The notes under the pieces: model-generated
What the model saw: only the letters and a program-made list of their open reading frames with translations
Databases searched by the model: none
Told to the model about the DNA's origin: nothing
Program-made: the position numbers and the translations under genes
Shown here: positions 45,412 to 53,761 of the stretch, one piece after another
Layout of the letters: each line of letters begins with the position of its first letter
Position numbering within the stretch: position 1 is the first letter of the stretch
Origin: Achromobacter spanius
GTDB lineage: Bacteria > Pseudomonadota > Gammaproteobacteria > Burkholderiales > Burkholderiaceae_B
Assembly (NCBI RefSeq): GCF_002812705.1
Contig: NZ_CP025030.1
Span: 3,782,001-3,846,000, forward strand
Direction of reading: 5' to 3'
DNA: 64,000 nt

Positions 45412-46830
45412 TCACGCAGCAGGCAAGTTCCCGAAGGCTTCCAGCGCCCGCAGCCGGCTTTGGCCCAGATCCACGATGGGCGACGGGTAAGCGGCCGCCG
45501 CGCGCTCCATGGGGCTGGGGTCGTGGATGGCCTTGTCGTCCAGGTGCGCCAGTTCAGGCAGCCATTCACGCAGGAACACGCCGCGCGCATCAAAGCGCTG
45601 GGATTGCGACAAGGGGTTGAACACCCGGAAGTACGGCACCGCGTCGGCGCCCGTGGATGCGCTCCATTGCCAGCCGCCGTTGTTGGCGGCCAGGTCGCCG
45701 TCCACCAGATGCGCCATGAACCAGGCTTCGCCCAGCCGCCAGTCAATCAGCAGATTCTTCGACAGGAACATGGCCGTCACCATGCGCAGCCGGTTATGCA
45801 TCCAGCCCAGCGTCAGCAACTGGCGCATGGCCGCGTCAACGATCGGGATACCCGTCTTGCCTTCCTGCCAGGCGCGCAGGTCGTCAGGCGCGTCGCGCCA
45901 CGGCACGGCGGCGGTTTCCGGCTTCATGGGCTGGTGCATGGACAGCGACGGGTAGGCGGCCAGCAGATGCTGGTAGAACTCGCGCCACAGCAGTTCGTTG
46001 ATCCACGTGGCCGCGCCCGCCTTGCCGCTGTCCAGTTCGCCATGATTGGCCGCCAGCGCCGCGCGCAGCGCCTGGCCGGGCGACAGCACGCCCGACGCCA
46101 GATAGGGCGACAGGCAACTGGTGGCGGGCAGCGACGGAAAATCGCGTTCGTCCTTGTAGGCGTCGATGACGCCGTCGGCAAAGGCGTCCAGCCGGTCGCC
46201 GGCCGCCGCCTCGCCCGCGGGCCACAGTGCCCGCACCGCGTCGCTGGGCGGAGCAAAACCGTCGAAGGCGTCGGGCAAGGGGTCCGCCTGCCAGTCGGGC
46301 GGGGTCTGCGCGCGGGGGGCGGGCAGCGCGGCGATGGGCGCCGTGCGCAGGCGTTCACGGCAGGTGCGCGCATACGGCGTGTAGACGCGATAGCACTCGC
46401 CTTTGCCGGTTTGCACGGTGCCGGGCCGCAGCAGCGTTGCGCCATGATGCAGCGTCCAGTCCACGCCGATCGCGTCCAGCGCGCCCGCCACGGCCGCATC
46501 GCGGCGGCGTTCGTTGATGGCCCATTCGGTATTGGCGTGCACCTGGGCGATGTCGTGCGCCTGGCAGAAGGCGGCGATGGCGGCGGGCGCCTGGCTCCAG
46601 TCGGCTACGGTCAGCAGCTTCAGGGGAATGCCGCGCTCGCCCAGGCTGCGTGACAGTTCACGCAGGTTGCGCAGCCAGAAGTCCACCTTGGCGGGCGCGT
46701 CGCCATGCAGGCGCCATTGCTCGGGCGCGGCCAGGAACAGGGCGGTCACCGTGCCGTTTTCGGCGGCGGCGGCCAGCGCGGGGTTGTCGTGCATGCGCAG
46801 GTCGGTGCGCAGCCAGAGCAGCGTATTCAT
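45412..46830 (-). CDS. phrB: Deoxyribodipyrimidine photolyase
   Basis: Light-dependent repair of cyclobutane pyrimidine dimers. The 472 residues from ATG 46830 have the antenna-binding alpha/beta domain (LLWLRTDLRMHDNPALAAA) and the FAD domain with TSCLSPYLASGVLSPGQAL, WINELLWREFYQHLL, MRQLLTLGWMHNRLRM and WQWSASTGADAVPYFRVFNP. The Trp residues of the electron-transfer chain fall in these blocks. A longer in-frame start to 46965 has no support. The protein resembles class I CPD photolyases. Confidence 0.94.
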   Translation of the reverse strand: MNTLLWLRTDLRMHDNPALAAAAENGTVTALFLAAPEQWRLHGDAPAKVDFWLRNLRELSRSLGERGIPLKLLTVADWSQAPAAIAAFCQAHDIAQVHANTEWAINERRRDAAVAGALDAIGVDWTLHHGATLLRPGTVQTGKGECYRVYTPYARTCRERLRTAPIAALPAPRAQTPPDWQADPLPDAFDGFAPPSDAVRALWPAGEAAAGDRLDAFADGVIDAYKDERDFPSLPATSCLSPYLASGVLSPGQALRAALAANHGELDSGKAGAATWINELLWREFYQHLLAAYPSLSMHQPMKPETAAVPWRDAPDDLRAWQEGKTGIPIVDAAMRQLLTLGWMHNRLRMVTAMFLSKNLLIDWRLGEAWFMAHLVDGDLAANNGGWQWSASTGADAVPYFRVFNPLSQSQRFDARGVFLREWLPELAHLDDKAIHDPSPMERAAAAYPSPIVDLGQSRLRALEAFGNLPAA

Positions 46831-47079
46831 GGATGGCGGGTCCAGGGCAAAAAAAGGGCGGCCAGCACGGCTGACCGTCGAGGCTGGCATTCTATATTGG
46901 CCGACGGCCTGGAAGACGATGTAAAAACTACGAGTAGATGTGACGGCGCGGCGCGGCTGCCGCACCCGTCAGAGCTGCGATAGCGGTCAAACCGTGAAAC
47001 ACGCTGCCCCAAGTCTTGTATTGACGCGCTTGGGCCGCCGCCTTGTAATCAGTTCAACGACTAAGAAAAGTTGAACGCT

Positions 47080-48528
47080 ATGGGAAATCTGATGGACCTT
47101 CGCCCGTCCTTTCTTCGAGGACGCACATCCGCCGGCACGACCTCCCGCGACGCCCTGCAGACATTGTGGCGTTCACTTGATTTGCCCGGCGAGTCGCTGG
47201 ACCACGTGGCGCTGACCGGCGCCGATCCCGTGTTTCCGTCTTCTTTCGCGGTGGGGGCGGCCGCGCAAACCAGCATGGCGGCCGCGGCGCTGGCGGCTGC
47301 TGAACTCTGGTTTCTACGCGGCGGGACGCGCCAGCAGGTCAGCATCGACATGCTGCACGCCGCGCAGGAATGCCGCGGCCACTTCACGATCAACGGCGTC
47401 ACGCCCAACATCTGGGACCCCATCAGCGGCTTGTACCGCTGTGGCGACGGGGGCTGGGTTCGCATCCATGCCAACTTTGCCCATCACCGCGACGGGGCGC
47501 TGGCGCTGCTGGGCTGCCCCACGGGCGAAGGCACCACGCGCGAAACGGTGGAAGCCGCGTTGGGCCGCTGGAAAGCGCTGGACTTTGAACAGGTGGCCGC
47601 CGATGCGGGGCTGGTGGTGTCCGCCATGCGCACCTTTGACGAATGGGACCGGCATCCGCAGGGCCAGGCCATTGCCGCCCAGCCCTTGTTGACGATCGAA
47701 CGCATCGGCGAGGCCGACCCCCGGCCCTTGCCCAAGTACGGCCAGGGCGCGCGGCCGCTGAAAGACATCCGGGTGCTGGACCTGACGCGCATCATCGCCG
47801 GCCCCGTCTGTGGCCGCACGCTGGCCGCCTATGGCGCCGACGTGATGTTGGTGAATTCGCCGCAGTTGCCCAATATCGACAACATCATCGAAACCAGCCG
47901 GGGCAAGCTCTCGGTGCAGGCGGACCTGGATACCGCCGATGGCCGTATCGCCCTGGGCAACCTGCTGCGCAGCGCGCACGTGTTCGTGCAGGGCTATCGG
48001 CCCGGCGGCCTGGCCGCGTTGGGCTTTGGGCCGCAGGACGCCGCGCGTATCCGCCCGGGCATTGTGTATGTGTCGCTGACCGCGTATGGAAACGAGGGCC
48101 CCTGGGCCAACCGCCGTGGCTTCGATTCCCTGGTGCAAACCGCCACGGGCTTCAACCATGCCGAAGCCCAGGCAGCGGGCCAGGAAGCGCCCAAGCCCTT
48201 GCCGATGCAGATCCTGGACTATGCGTCGGGCTACCTGATGGCGTTTGGCGCGCAGGTGGCGCTGGCGCGCCAGGCGACCGAAGGCGGCAGTTGGCACGTT
48301 CGCGTATCGCTGGCGCAAACCGCGCATTGGCTGCGTGGCCTGGGCAGGGTGGATGGCGGACTCAACGGCCGCATGCCCGGCTTTGATGGCTTGTTGGATA
48401 CGGAAGCATCGGGCTTTGGCGAATTGGTGGCCGTGCGCCATGCCGCCCGCTTTTCCGAAACGCCGGCCCGCTGGACGCGCCCGTCGAATCCCCCGGGGTC
48501 GCATCCCACGGTGTGGCCGTTCAATTAG
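47080..48528 (+). CDS. Family III CoA-transferase (CaiB/BaiF) with extended N-terminal half
   Basis: A 482-residue family III CoA-transferase. The second half shows the canonical N-terminal block KDIRVLDLTRIIAGPVCGRTLAAYGADVMLV (about 228-258), GYRPGGLAALGFG and the catalytic Asp380 in QILDYASGYLMAFGAQVAL. The first 225 residues instead resemble the later part of such enzymes (AAAALAAAELWFLRGGTRQQVSIDMLHA, MRTFDEWDRHPQGQAI). The start is uncertain between ATG 47080, ATG 47092 and TTG 47071. Substrates are unknown. Confidence 0.85.
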   Translation: MGNLMDLRPSFLRGRTSAGTTSRDALQTLWRSLDLPGESLDHVALTGADPVFPSSFAVGAAAQTSMAAAALAAAELWFLRGGTRQQVSIDMLHAAQECRGHFTINGVTPNIWDPISGLYRCGDGGWVRIHANFAHHRDGALALLGCPTGEGTTRETVEAALGRWKALDFEQVAADAGLVVSAMRTFDEWDRHPQGQAIAAQPLLTIERIGEADPRPLPKYGQGARPLKDIRVLDLTRIIAGPVCGRTLAAYGADVMLVNSPQLPNIDNIIETSRGKLSVQADLDTADGRIALGNLLRSAHVFVQGYRPGGLAALGFGPQDAARIRPGIVYVSLTAYGNEGPWANRRGFDSLVQTATGFNHAEAQAAGQEAPKPLPMQILDYASGYLMAFGAQVALARQATEGGSWHVRVSLAQTAHWLRGLGRVDGGLNGRMPGFDGLLDTEASGFGELVAVRHAARFSETPARWTRPSNPPGSHPTVWPFN

Positions 48529-48549
48529 GCCGGCCTATCGTTTCAATGA

Positions 48550-48577
48550 CAAGGCGCCTTCGGGCGCCTTGTTTTTT
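48550..48577 (+). terminator. Rho-independent terminator after the CoA-transferase
   Basis: The stem CAAGGCGCC (48550-48558) with GGCGCCTTG (48563-48571), loop TTCG, is followed by six thymines (48572-48577). Confidence 0.93.
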
Positions 48578-48612
48578 GGATGCTTATTTTTTGGCGGCCT
48601 GTTCCTGACCGC

Positions 48613-49149
48613 TTATTGCTTGGCCTTCCAGTCCCGCAGCGCGCGCATGGTGTTGGCCACGTGCGATTCGGGGCTCATGTCCGTGAATTCATACAGGATC
48701 TTGCCTTCGGGCGAAATCACGTAGGACACGCGCTGTGCGTATTCCGGACGCTTGTCGTGCACGGCGTCATAGGCCTTCATGATCTTGCCGTCGCCGTCGG
48801 CCGCCACGGCGAACTTGCCACGGCATTCGCTGACCGAGAATTTGTTCAGCGTGTCGATGTTGTCGGTGGATACGCCGATGACGGTGGCGCCCAGCGACTT
48901 GTATTCGTCGGTGGCTTCGGCGAAGTTGTGCGCCTCGATGGTGCAGCCTTGCGTGAACGCGGCGGGAAAGAAATACAGCACGACCGGGCCTTGCTTGAGC
49001 GCGTCGTTCAGCTTGAACGTGAAGACCTTTCCGCCCAGCGAGGCCTGCGTGCTGAAGTCGGGGGCGGGCGCGCCGACATTCAAGGCGGCCTGGGCGGACG
49101 CGGCGGCGAGCAGGCCGCAGAACATCAGGCAAGGTACAAGGCGCTTCAT
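48613..49149 (-). CDS. Exported peroxiredoxin (Bcp/PrxQ-like)
   Basis: A 178-residue peroxiredoxin with an N-terminal signal peptide (ending near ASAQAA, residue 22), so it probably acts in the periplasm. The mature domain has VGAPAPDFSTQASLGGKVF and the peroxidatic Cys in FFPAAFTQGCTIEAHNF. A second Cys in SVSECRGKF could act as resolving residue. Family members normally show P-G-C at the active site; here it is Q-G-C. The start at 49149 is preferred over 49161 because GGAG precedes it. Confidence 0.9.
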   Translation of the reverse strand: MKRLVPCLMFCGLLAAASAQAALNVGAPAPDFSTQASLGGKVFTFKLNDALKQGPVVLYFFPAAFTQGCTIEAHNFAEATDEYKSLGATVIGVSTDNIDTLNKFSVSECRGKFAVAADGDGKIMKAYDAVHDKRPEYAQRVSYVISPEGKILYEFTDMSPESHVANTMRALRDWKAKQ

Positions 49150-49231
49150 GGGAGTCTCCAATCATCAGTGGGGCGCGCAGGCGGCGGCCGCAAGAGGCCT
49201 ACTGTAGTGCGAGCGCGCCTGGGGGTCCAGT

Positions 49232-50563
49232 TCAGTCCCGGTTCGGGCCGCCGCCTCGGCCGTCGCCCCTGCCTTCGCCGCCGCCTTGCTGGCGCTGCTG
49301 GGGTTGTTCACGTGCTTGCTGCGGACGCGCTTGCGCCTGCTGTCGGGGCTGTTCGCGCGCTTGTTGCTGACGCGCCTGCTGCTCCCGGGCTTGGTGTTCC
49401 CGTGCCTGTTGCTGGCGTGCCTGCTGTTGCTGTTCGCGGCCTTGCTGCTGGCGTTGCTCGCGCTCCTGCTGTTGGCGTGCTTGCTGCTGTCGATCTTGTT
49501 GCTGCTGCTGACGAGCCTGCTGATCGCGCTGCTGTTGTTGGCGCGTTTGCTGCGACGCAGCCTGTTGATCGCGCTGCGGGTCACGCTGCTGCGGACCACG
49601 CGGTTGCTCACGTTGCTGTTGATCACGCTGCTGCGGGCCACGCTGTTGATCCCGCTGCGGTTGATCCCGCTGCGACACGTCGCGTCCTTGCGACGGCCCC
49701 GGGCCTCGGGCTTGATCGCCGCGACCCGGGTTGTTGCCGCGATCGGCATCGGGGCGCTTGTTGTCGCCACCGGGGCGTGGCCCTTGCGAAGGACGCCCAT
49801 CGTCGCGATGGTCCACGAACGCTTGCGGCGGGCGGCCCTTGTTGTGGTCGTAGAACTGCGCGCGGTTGCTGCCGGCATCGCGTACGTAGCGGCGTTGCAT
49901 GTCGGTGGGCGGCGCGTGGCGGTCCTTGCGCGCGGCCAGTTCGCGCGGGTCTGCCGCGCGTCGGATGCCGTTGGGGCCGCCGTGATAGCTGACACGTCGG
50001 TTATCGATGTTGTTGACGACCACGGTGTGGTTGTACACGTTGGTGACGCGGGTGACGTTCACGTTGGTCACCGAGCGGTTGTAGTAGAAGCGGTCGCGCT
50101 TCCAGTAGCCGCCCACGTACCCCAGCCCCACATAGCCGAAGCCGTAGTTGATGCCGCCATAAAAGCCGACGTGGGGGCCCCAATAGCCGGCGTTCCACAC
50201 ATACAGGCCATTGGTGAAGCCCCAGTAACCGGGCGTCCAGAGCGCGCCGGCGTAGGGGGCGAGCACCCAGGCGCCGGGCACCCAGAAAAAGCCGTACTGA
50301 TTGCGGCTCCAGTAGCCGGGCACCCACATATAGCCATCGGCCGGCGCGGGCGGCTGCACGTAGACGGGCAGGGGCGGAGGTGGTTCGGGGCTGCGGTCCA
50401 CCAAGGCAAGATTGGCGCTGGCGGGGTCGCCGCCGTCATAGGCGGGCGCCGCGGGCGCGGGGGGCGGCGCGTAGGTTTGCGCCATCGCGCCGGCGCATAG
50501 CGTCAGCAGCGCAACGGCGGCCACGGCGGGCCGAAACAGGGAGATCCGGATAGAGGGCGTCAT
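49232..50563 (-). CDS. YXWGXW-repeat secreted protein with Gln/Arg-rich tail
   Basis: A 443-residue exported protein. The signal peptide ends near CAGAMAQ (about residue 28). A Pro-rich segment is followed by Trp/Tyr repeats (about 70-160): YMWVPGYWSR, FFWVPGAWV, LWTPGYWGF and VWNAGYWGP, the YXWGXW motif. An Asn/Val-rich segment comes next (about 165-190), and the last 190 residues are strongly biased to Gln, Arg, Ala and Glu (runs such as QRDQQRGPQQRDQQQ). AGGAG precedes ATG 50563. It is likely a cell-surface or periplasmic structural protein; function unknown. Confidence 0.85.
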   Translation of the reverse strand: MTPSIRISLFRPAVAAVALLTLCAGAMAQTYAPPPAPAAPAYDGGDPASANLALVDRSPEPPPPLPVYVQPPAPADGYMWVPGYWSRNQYGFFWVPGAWVLAPYAGALWTPGYWGFTNGLYVWNAGYWGPHVGFYGGINYGFGYVGLGYVGGYWKRDRFYYNRSVTNVNVTRVTNVYNHTVVVNNIDNRRVSYHGGPNGIRRAADPRELAARKDRHAPPTDMQRRYVRDAGSNRAQFYDHNKGRPPQAFVDHRDDGRPSQGPRPGGDNKRPDADRGNNPGRGDQARGPGPSQGRDVSQRDQPQRDQQRGPQQRDQQQREQPRGPQQRDPQRDQQAASQQTRQQQQRDQQARQQQQQDRQQQARQQQEREQRQQQGREQQQQARQQQAREHQAREQQARQQQAREQPRQQAQARPQQAREQPQQRQQGGGEGRGDGRGGGPNRD

Positions 50564-50599
50564 GGCAGCTCCTGGGACACGTCGCACGGGGCGATCTAT

Positions 50600-50659
50600 A
50601 ACGCGACGGTCGATAACGCAACGATCAATACCGCAACGATCAACAACGCGACGGTCAAT
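50600..50659. repeat. 15-base tandem repeat, four copies, after a stop codon
   Basis: Four 15-base units: AACGCGACGGTCGAT, AACGCAACGATCAAT, ACCGCAACGATCAAC and AACGCGACGGTCAAT. The last unit overlaps the stop codon of the small minus-strand lipoprotein gene, and the array fills most of the leader of the YXWGXW gene. Confidence 0.88.
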
Positions 50660-50819
50660 ATCCACGGTAGTAATAATGCGGCGCGGGATACGCGGGGTAG
50701 TAGTAGTGCGGCGTGTAATAGACCGGCGCGGGGCGATAGTGGGCCGGGCGGGCGGGCACCACGACGCAACCGGTCAGCGAACTGGCCATCACCATCATCA
50801 ACAGAAGGCTCTTTTTCAT
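50655..50819 (-). CDS. Tiny Tyr/Pro-rich lipoprotein
   Basis: A 54-residue lipoprotein. MKKSLLLMMVMASSLTGC is a clear type II signal peptide with the Cys at residue 18. The mature peptide is only 37 residues: VVVPARPAHYRPAPVYYTP followed by an HYYYPAYPAPHYYY block, rich in Tyr, Pro and His. It lies 91 bases upstream of the YXWGXW gene on the same strand, so the two aromatic-rich envelope proteins are probably coexpressed. An upstream in-frame extension is not credible. Confidence 0.8.
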   Translation of the reverse strand: MKKSLLLMMVMASSLTGCVVVPARPAHYRPAPVYYTPHYYYPAYPAPHYYYRGY

Positions 50820-50990
50820 CTCATGACTCCCAACCAGCGCCAGGCGTGGCTTACGCCCTGGTGCGCTGGTAAGGATTAGGCCATACCGGATGACGGCGGT
50901 TCGCCTTTGTAATCGATCCGAAACAGCTTTCGCGTGACCGATGTTTGCGCCTGCGTGACGGCGCATGTCGTTGGTATCAATCTTTGCCGC

Positions 50991-51021
50991 AAAAGCAACG
51001 GGGCCGCGTGAGCGGCCCCGT
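50991..51021 (-). terminator. Terminator after doxX on the minus strand
   Basis: The stem ACGGGGCCGC (50998-51007) with GCGGCCCCGT (51012-51021), loop GTGA. Read on the minus strand it is followed by TGCTTTT. It lies 57 bases past the doxX stop. Confidence 0.75.
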
Positions 51022-51077
51022 GTTGCGTAACGCCACGTCATGCGGCGTTACGGCGATGGCGCATGGCGCGCCTGGCG

Positions 51078-51485
51078 TCAGTTCCAGCGGCCGCCGTTGC
51101 CGGCCAGGCTGAAACGGCCGGCGCCCATGAAGGCCAGCGCCAGCGCGGTGAACAGGAACATGCCTTGCAGTTCCAGCGCCCAGCCGCCGTTATTGGACAG
51201 GCTGGCCAGTTGGCCGGTATGCGCCAGCAAAATGGCGACCACCATGTTGATGGCGATGATCAAGGCGCCCAGGCGCGTGTAGACGCCAATGATGAGCAAC
51301 ACGGGCGCGATGATTTCGCCCACGTAGACGCCATAGGCCAGAAAGCCCGGCAGGCCATGCGAAGACAGCATGCCGCTGATGCCCGTTACGCCGCCGCCCA
51401 TCAGTTTGGACAGGCCGTGAAGCAGAATCAGAATGCCAAGGGTCAGGCGCAGGATCAGCTTGCCGGTATCGTCGGACTTGATCAT
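51078..51485 (-). CDS. DoxX-family membrane protein
   Basis: A 135-residue inner-membrane protein with four hydrophobic helices. It has the DoxX pattern: LILRLTLGILILLHGLSKLMGGG, GLPGFLAYGVYVGEIIAPVLLIIGVYTRLGALIIAINMVVAILLAHTG and a last helix near MFLFTALALAFMGAGRFSL. Family members are small quinone-linked or redox membrane proteins often found with oxidative stress genes. It stands alone between terminators. Confidence 0.9.
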   Translation of the reverse strand: MIKSDDTGKLILRLTLGILILLHGLSKLMGGGVTGISGMLSSHGLPGFLAYGVYVGEIIAPVLLIIGVYTRLGALIIAINMVVAILLAHTGQLASLSNNGGWALELQGMFLFTALALAFMGAGRFSLAGNGGRWN

Positions 51486-51703
51486 GGTGAGTTTCTCTTG
51501 TGATGGTTAATAAGGGACAAGGCTTCGTTGGAACCCACCGCGAACCATTGGTTCCAAGTCCACACCGTCTCGCGCCAAGCGTGGCGGCTGCGTCAAGCGG
51601 CGCCATTATTGCAAATGCCCAGCGAAATCATCAAGTTTTCGTCACGCTGACATCGCGAGGCGGCGCGCGACGTCAGCCCAAACGTATCCGGTCAACCCCA
51701 GGA

Positions 51704-52680
51704 TCAGAATTCCTCAAGAAAGCGCATGCGGAAGCGTCGGCCCTTGATGTTGCTGTTGGACACCCGCGAAAACACCTGCTTGGCAATCTGGCGGTCCAGC
51801 GCCACGTAGGCGTTGAATTCCGTGATGTTGATCTTGCCCACCTGTTCAAACGTCAGCCCGCCGTCGCCGGTGAGCGCGCCCAGCAGGTCGCCCGGGCGCA
51901 GCTTGTCTTTCTTGCCGCCCTGGATGCACAGCGTCACCATGGGTGCGCGCAGAGGGCGGTCGGCCTTGGGCTTGAGCGATTTGATGTCGCCCCACTTCAA
52001 CGGCGAGCCCTGGTATTGCTCAACCAGGTTTGCCCAGCGCATCTCGTCGGGCGAGCACAGGCTCAGCGCCAGGCCCTTCTGGTCGCCCCGGCCGCTGCGG
52101 CCGATGCGGTGCACGTGCACTTCGGTGTCTTTCGTGACGTCCACATTGATCACGGCGCCAAGGTTCTGGATGTCCAGGCCACGGGCGGCCACGTCGGTGG
52201 CCACCAGCACGGCACAGCTCTGGTTGGCGAACTGGATCAGGATTTCATCGCGTTCGCGTTGTTCCAGGTCGCCGTTCAGGGCTTGCGCGCTGATGCCGTC
52301 GGCCTGCAGGCGTTCAACCAGGTCGTGGCTGCGGACCTTGGTATTGCAAAAGGCCAAGGTGGATACCGGGCGGAAATGCGCCAGCAGGCGGGCCACGGCG
52401 TCCAGGCGGTCTTTGCCGTCGATCTCGTAGAAGATCTGTTCGATGCGGCTGGAATCGTGCTGCGCTTCCACCTTGACTTCGGCCGGGTTGCGCAGGAAAC
52501 GCGCGCTGAGCTTGCGGATGTTGTCCGGGTAGGTGGCCGAAAACAGCAGCGTCTGGCGCTTGGTGGGGCAGTGCGAGGCAATGGCGACGATGTCGTCGTA
52601 GAAGCCCATGTCGACCATGCGGTCGGCTTCGTCCAGCACCAGCGTGGTCAGGCCGTTCAGGTCCAGGCTGCCGCGTTCCA
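51704..52680 (-). pseudogene. dbpA: DbpA-type DEAD-box RNA helicase, 5' end missing
   Basis: The minus strand encodes about 325 residues aligning with the C-terminal two thirds of DbpA: ERGSLDLNGLTTLVLDEADRM (motif II, DEAD), LLFSATYPDN (SAT), LVATDVAARGLDIQNL and HVHRIGRSGRG, then the 23S rRNA-binding domain (LCIQGGKKDKLRPGDLLGALTGDGGL). The Q motif, Walker A and motif Ib regions are absent. Upstream of about 52680 the open frame continues only as the antisense of a GGDEF gene. The gene is truncated and, unless reassembled, should not give an active helicase. Confidence 0.88.
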
Positions 52681-53761
52681 TTTCGACGGCAAGACCGACA
52701 GCTACGAAGTAGAGCACCGCATCCGTTGCAAGGACGGCAGCTACAAGTGGATCTGCAGCCGCGGCAAAGTGATCAGCCGGGACGCAACGGGCAGGGCGCT
52801 GCGGATGATGGGCACGACCACCGACATCAGCGCGGTGCGCGCCATGTCTGAAAGGCTCAAGCGCACGGCGGACCTGGTCGTCAACCTGACCGACGCCGTG
52901 CCTGGCCTGGTCTTCCAGTGTCGGGCCGTGCCCGAGGGCGGCTCGTGGTTCTCGTATGTCAGCGCGGGCATCTGGGACATGTTCGAGCTCACCGCCGAAG
53001 ACACGCGCGCCAGCACTATCGCTATCGAACAGCGCATCCACCCCGAGGATCTGCCGGCCTATCGCGCGTCGCTGCATGCGGCGGCCGCCGCGCTGACGCC
53101 GTGGCATTTGGAATTCCGCGTCTGCCTCCCGCTACAGGGTGTGCGGTGGCGGCAGGGAGACGCCAGCCCGCGCCGCGACGCTGACAATGGCGTGGTGTGG
53201 CACGGGTTCGTCACCGACATCACCGACCGCAAGCGCGCTGAACTCGAATTGCGCGAGCTTGCCGCCACGGACGCGCTGACGACCTTGCCCAACCGCCGCC
53301 ACTTCATGTCGCGCATCGCCGCGGAGCTCACGCGGATCAAGGGCCTGGGCGGCCTGGGTTCCGCGGTGCTGATGTGCGACTTGGACCACTTCAAGCATAT
53401 CAACGACACCTGGGGCCACGCCATCGGCGATGGTGTGCTTCAGCATTTTGCGAACATGTTGCGCGCCCAGTTGCGCGACACCGACCTGGTGGGGCGCATC
53501 GGCGGCGAGGAGTTCGCCGTCGTGCTGCCCGATACCGACATCGAAAGCGCGCACCTGTTCGCCCGAAACGTGCAGCGCCAGATCGCTGATACGCCGTACT
53601 TGTTGGGTGAGCGGCACATACCGCTGACGGTCAGCATCGGCATTTCCGCGCTGCATACCAAGGACGACGACGCCGAGCTGGCGCTTAGCCGCAGTGACCG
53701 CGCGCTCTATTACGCCAAGCAACGGGGGCGCAATCGGATCGAATCGGTGCCGTTCAGATAG
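52681..53761 (+). pseudogene. PAS-GGDEF diguanylate cyclase, 5' end missing
   Basis: From about 52681 the plus strand encodes the end of a PAS/PAC domain (TDSYEVEHRIRCKDGSYKWI to TTTDIS), a second PAS (about 52850-53240) and a complete GGDEF domain: the metal Asp in VLMCDLDHFKHIND, active site GGEEF and I-site RDTD five residues before it. The N-terminal part has been lost, because upstream the frame is the antisense of dbpA. Translation could still begin at ATG 52805 or 52844, giving a smaller but catalytically plausible cyclase. It overlaps the LysR gene end by eight bases. Confidence 0.82.

Noticed and set aside
49286..50500. Leucine-rich plus-strand frame of 404 codons with membrane-like composition
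   Set aside because: It mirrors the CAG/CGC-rich codons of the Gln/Arg tail of the YXWGXW gene; the apparent hydrophobicity is an artefact of reading the complement.
52681..53107. N-terminal extension of the minus-strand helicase
   Set aside because: It is antisense to the PAS/GGDEF gene and lacks the Q motif and Walker A expected of a DEAD-box protein.
51500..53761. A single 753-residue plus-strand protein ending in GGDEF
   Set aside because: The first 390 residues are the reverse complement of the dbpA fragment and match no protein; only the part after about 52681 is a real PAS-GGDEF sequence.
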